Positions 55,324 through 58,119 of a stretch of 58,119 nt of DNA are shown piece after piece. Positions within the stretch are counted from its first letter, which is position 1, and each line of letters starts with the position of its first letter. The stretch is from the IMG/VR virus record IMGVR_UViG_3300042564_002254, positions 1-58,119 of that record, one strand, 5' to 3'. The position numbers and the translations under genes were made by a program. This stretch comes from a virus. The notes below the pieces were generated by a model. That model was not told where the DNA came from. It saw nothing but the letters and a program-made list of their open reading frames with translations, and searched no databases.

Positions 55324-55986
55324 GTGAAAACAGCAATAGTTACAGGTGCCAGTAAAGGCGTTGGCTATGCCACTGTAAAACTTTTATCTGAAAACGGATA
55401 CAAGGTTATTGCTGTTTCTAGAGATTTGTCTAAAGTTATTAATTTAGTTTCTGATAATGTTGAAGTTTATAGACTGGACATAACTAGCGCTGATGAGATT
55501 AAAAGGTTTCACGAAAAGTATAGTGACATAACTCTTGACTTGCTTGTTAATAATGCAGGAGGAGGATCAGGTCCTACTCATATAATTAATGAAACAATGG
55601 ATAACTTTAGAATAGCGTATGATATAAATGTATCTGGTCCAATGTATCTTTCACAACTATTTGTTCCTTCTATGAAAAAGTCAGAATCTCCTACAATTAT
55701 TTTTATTAGTTCTTTGGGTGGAAAGTTTCCATATAGATCAGGAGGAAACTATACTAACGCTAAAAGAGGTATGATGGCTCTTGTAGATACTATGAGATTA
55801 GAGTTTCCAGAATATGGAATTAAGATTACTGAAATTTGTCCAGGTACAATAGATACACAAGAAGAAAAAAAGAATGCTGCATTAACAGCAGAAGATATGG
55901 CAGAGTGCATTAGGTGGGTATCTGAGTTACCAAAGCATGTAAATATAAATCACATAGAGGTAAACCACATACTTAGTGGTAAATAA
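55324..55986 (+). CDS. Short-chain dehydrogenase/reductase
   Basis: 220 residues from a GTG directly after the previous stop. NAD(P) loop TGASKGVG, NNAG, catalytic Ser in FISSLGG and Y-T-N-A-K: a complete classical SDR. It could oxidise or reduce a sugar or a hydroxylated side chain; no specific substrate can be read off. Confidence 0.9.
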   Translation: MKTAIVTGASKGVGYATVKLLSENGYKVIAVSRDLSKVINLVSDNVEVYRLDITSADEIKRFHEKYSDITLDLLVNNAGGGSGPTHIINETMDNFRIAYDINVSGPMYLSQLFVPSMKKSESPTIIFISSLGGKFPYRSGGNYTNAKRGMMALVDTMRLEFPEYGIKITEICPGTIDTQEEKKNAALTAEDMAECIRWVSELPKHVNINHIEVNHILSGK

Positions 55987-55997
55987 TTTGGAGAAAT

Positions 55998-56564
55998 ATG
56001 AAAATAAATAAACTTTATGATGATGTATATGAAGTAGAAGAATTTTTAACAGAGCAAGAACTTGCCGATGTTTATACTATAATCAACAATACTCCAGAAG
56101 AAGATTGGTTTGATGAAGCAGCAAGGGATGAAAATAAAACTCCAGATTTTTGGTATGGAAAAAACCTATACTTTAAATCAACAAATGTTTTTGATTTAAT
56201 AAACGATAAGATGAGAAATCTTTTTGAGTCCTATTCTTACTATCCTGAAAAGACACATTTGCAAAGATATAAAAAAGGTGACTTTATTAAACACCACGCA
56301 GACCAGTGGATTCCAGATTTGCCATACTACATAGGATATGGATTTTGTTTGTATTATAATGATGACTATTTAGGCGGGGAGTTAGATTATCCAGATCTAA
56401 AAATTACAATTAAACCAAAAGCAAATGCATTATATATACACGGGGGGCACATAGTCCACGGCTCTCTGCCAGTCCTAGATGATACAATAAGATACTTCTC
56501 TACTGTTTTTATACGTGGAACAGAGGATTCTCCAACAAGACTAAAGAAAGAGTTATTTAAATGA
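55998..56564 (+). CDS. 2OG-Fe(II) oxygenase, array member 8 (no. 12)
   Basis: 188 residues, the shortest P4H-like copy. H100-A-D102, H154, R165; core YYNDDYLGGELDYP. GGAG upstream; overlaps the FkbM-like gene. Confidence 0.93.
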   Translation: MKINKLYDDVYEVEEFLTEQELADVYTIINNTPEEDWFDEAARDENKTPDFWYGKNLYFKSTNVFDLINDKMRNLFESYSYYPEKTHLQRYKKGDFIKHHADQWIPDLPYYIGYGFCLYYNDDYLGGELDYPDLKITIKPKANALYIHGGHIVHGSLPVLDDTIRYFSTVFIRGTEDSPTRLKKELFK

Positions 56565-57142
56565 TACATAACATAACACAGCAAGAACAGTTTGTAATTG
56601 ATATTTTAGATAAAAAGAAAAATGGATATTATGTAGAGTTGGGTGCAGCACACTATAGCAATGGTAATAACACTTTTTCGTTAGAGCAAGACTATGACTG
56701 GACTGGGGTTTCATTTGAAATAGTTGAGTCTATGAGAGATGAATTTAATTCTAATAGAAAAAACCCTTGTATGGGTGATGCTCTTGCCTTTAACTATGTA
56801 GACTACTTTGAAAAAAACAACTTTCCAAAACAAATTGACTATCTACAATTAGACATAGATGCTGGTTATGATAATTACGGTAGGCCAGTTGGAAATAGTC
56901 ATTGGACACTTCAAGGATTAATAGCAGTTCCACTAAACACGTATAGATTTACTTTAATTACTTTTGAGCACGATGCAAATATGTATTGGAGAAATGATTC
57001 AATTAGAGATGCACAAAGAGAAATCTTGGATTCTTTTGGATACTCTTTAGTTCACAGATCTTTTCACGAAGATTGGTGGGTTGACTCAAATGTTATTGGT
57101 CACGGAGACTACAGAAAATACCTACACTGGCAAACATTGTAA
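56561..57142 (+). CDS. FkbM-like methyltransferase
   Basis: 193 residues. GYYVELGAAHYSNGNNTFSL, DYDWTGVSFEIVESMRDEFN, NPCMGDAL and IDYLQLDIDAGYDN match the SAM-dependent FkbM-type core. ATGA overlap with the last oxygenase. FkbM enzymes O-methylate sugars or polyketides, so it may finish glycan decoration. Confidence 0.75.
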   Translation: MIHNITQQEQFVIDILDKKKNGYYVELGAAHYSNGNNTFSLEQDYDWTGVSFEIVESMRDEFNSNRKNPCMGDALAFNYVDYFEKNNFPKQIDYLQLDIDAGYDNYGRPVGNSHWTLQGLIAVPLNTYRFTLITFEHDANMYWRNDSIRDAQREILDSFGYSLVHRSFHEDWWVDSNVIGHGDYRKYLHWQTL

Positions 57143-57168
57143 ACTAACTGTAAATAACAACTTTAGGG

Positions 57169-57201
57169 AGAGTTTTGCTTTTTATAAAACTCTGCTATAA
57201 T
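57169..57201 (+). promoter_or_regulatory. Hairpin and promoter before the ribonucleotide reductase
   Basis: AGAGTTTT (57169-57176) / AAAACTCT (57186-57193) forms a hairpin ending the array; TATAAT (57196-57201) right after it is a -10 box for the reductase, with a weak TTGCTT (57175-57180) as possible -35. Confidence 0.6.
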
Positions 57202-57238
57202 TAACACTTAATCCGTTTTTGAAAGGACGATACACATT

Positions 57239-58119
57239 ATGTCAGATTTTTTTAGTTTTAAACTTCCAGAGGACTTCGTAGAAAAGTACAAGAACCAAGC
57301 AAGCCCATTTGGGTTTAAAGATGCAGCAGAAAATTCACTTGGAGAAATTACTTTTATTCGTACTTACTCAAGAATGAAGGAAGATGGAACCAAAGAGAGA
57401 TGGCATGAGGTTTGTCGTCGTGTAATCGAGGGTATGTATTCAGTTCAAAAGAATCACGCTAAAGAAAACCGCCTACCGTGGAATGACTACAAGGCTCAGA
57501 AGTCAGCACAAGAAGCATTCCAAAGAATGTTTGAATTAAAGTGGACACCACCAGGCCGAGGTATGTGGGCATTTGGAACTCCTATGACTATGGAGAAGAA
57601 GAACTCAGCAGCACTACAAAACTGTGCAATGGTATCAACAAAGGACCTTGATAAGAATGATCCAGGAGCCTTGTTTGCTTGGGTTATGGATGCATTGATG
57701 CTTGGCATTGGTGTAGGGTTTGATACAGTTGGACAGGATAAGAATTTTTCAATCTACACCCCAACAGAACCAGAAGAGATCTTTGAAATCCCAGACACTC
57801 GTGAAGGTTGGGTAGAATCAGTTAGACTTCTGATCAATTCATATTTAAGAGCAAACCAGAGTATTCAGAAATTTAACTATGATTTGATCAGACCCCTAGG
57901 AGCCCCTATCAAGGGCTTTGGAGGCGTTGCATCAGGACCTGCACCTCTTATCAAGTTGCACGACCAGATAGACCGTGTAATCGGCTCCAGAGGCGGAGAA
58001 ACACTAGATTCTCGTGCCATTGTAGACTTAGTAAACCTTATTGGTACTTGCGTTGTATCAGGCAATGTTCGTAGATCAGCAACTCTTGCTTTGGGTAATG
58101 CAGGGGATGAAACATTTAT
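57239..58119 (+). CDS. nrdJ: Class II (adenosylcobalamin-type) ribonucleotide reductase, N-terminal part
   Basis: At least 293 residues, cut by the window end. TPPGRGMWAFGTPMTMEKKN, ALQNCAMVSTKD (first redox Cys), DALMLGIGVGFD, and IGTCVVSGNVRRSATLALGN match the NrdJ catalytic subunit; it lacks an N-terminal ATP cone. GAAAGGACG precedes the ATG. It supplies deoxynucleotides for phage replication independent of oxygen but needs cobalamin from the host. Confidence 0.93.
   Translation, partial: MSDFFSFKLPEDFVEKYKNQASPFGFKDAAENSLGEITFIRTYSRMKEDGTKERWHEVCRRVIEGMYSVQKNHAKENRLPWNDYKAQKSAQEAFQRMFELKWTPPGRGMWAFGTPMTMEKKNSAALQNCAMVSTKDLDKNDPGALFAWVMDALMLGIGVGFDTVGQDKNFSIYTPTEPEEIFEIPDTREGWVESVRLLINSYLRANQSIQKFNYDLIRPLGAPIKGFGGVASGPAPLIKLHDQIDRVIGSRGGETLDSRAIVDLVNLIGTCVVSGNVRRSATLALGNAGDETF

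Overview
The window is a piece of a large, AT-rich tailed-phage genome whose host is most likely an actinobacterium. The phage assignment rests on collagen-like and fibronectin-type tail-fibre genes, a GP88-family protein, a DUF932 phage/plasmid protein, tRNA genes, an HNH nuclease and dozens of tightly packed tiny genes. The actinobacterial assignment rests on a WhiB-type Fe-S regulator, many start codons placed only 6-7 bases after a TATAAT-like -10 box (leaderless mRNAs, common in actinobacteria), a GP88 protein and an adenosylcobalamin-type ribonucleotide reductase. No capsid, portal, terminase or polymerase gene is in view, so the window covers the accessory, regulatory and fibre parts of the genome.

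Layout. (1) 1-6.95 kb, plus strand: C-terminal end of an APS kinase/nucleotidyltransferase fusion, DUF2061 membrane protein, thermonuclease, WhiB, XapX and a holin-like protein, Hsp20, PstS phosphate-binding protein, HNH nuclease, and two structured RNAs at 4.86-4.97 and 6.10-6.18 kb. (2) 6.95-12.95 kb, mostly minus: tRNA-Arg, tRNA-Met and tRNA-Glu, a HAD phosphatase, a PnuC-like membrane protein, a 2OG oxygenase, a luciferase-like monooxygenase and zinc-binding microproteins; a Stealth-like glycosyltransferase and a GIY-YIG-like protein lie on plus. (3) 12.95-13.88 kb: repetitive, nearly gene-free. (4) 13.88-26.55 kb, minus: about 45 small genes, tRNA-Asp, DUF932 and GP88, separated by compound intergenic modules. 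These carry an unusual promoter class (TTGTCA, 11 bases, TANNNT; ten copies), ten CRP/GlxR-like TGTGA-N6-TCACA palindromes, DnaA-box-like TTATCCACA sites and a GACACGCCC...GACGTC element. (5) 26.55-28.2 kb: divergent switch with paired DnaA boxes (candidate origin) and two copies of a modular structured RNA, then small plus-strand genes. (6) 28.6-32 kb, minus: DNA methyltransferase, DHH-like protein, AspH-type 2OG oxygenase, sulfotransferase. (7) 32.4-48.6 kb, plus: strong hairpin terminator, then fibre/adhesin genes with Gly-X-Y, TPVAP and Phe-Pro repeats, interrupted by two 2OG oxygenases, a GDP-fucose-type transferase, a GDP-mannose 3,5-epimerase and a second fucosyltransferase-like enzyme; a lysozyme-like gene sits on minus. 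(8) 48.7-57.1 kb, plus: eight prolyl-4-hydroxylase-like 2OG oxygenases in tandem, mixed with two DUF6065-like proteins, an SDR and an FkbM-like methyltransferase. (9) From 57.2 kb: class II ribonucleotide reductase, cut by the window end.

How they may work together (inference): up to twelve 2OG-Fe(II) oxygenases lie beside virion proteins made of proline-rich or collagen-like repeats, together with GDP-sugar, glycosyl-, sulfo- and methyl-transfer genes. A coherent reading is a phage-encoded system that hydroxylates and then decorates its own fibres, much like collagen or plant hydroxyproline-rich glycoproteins. The regulatory half of the window suggests extensive use of host CRP/GlxR and DnaA and possibly a phage factor acting at non-standard promoters.
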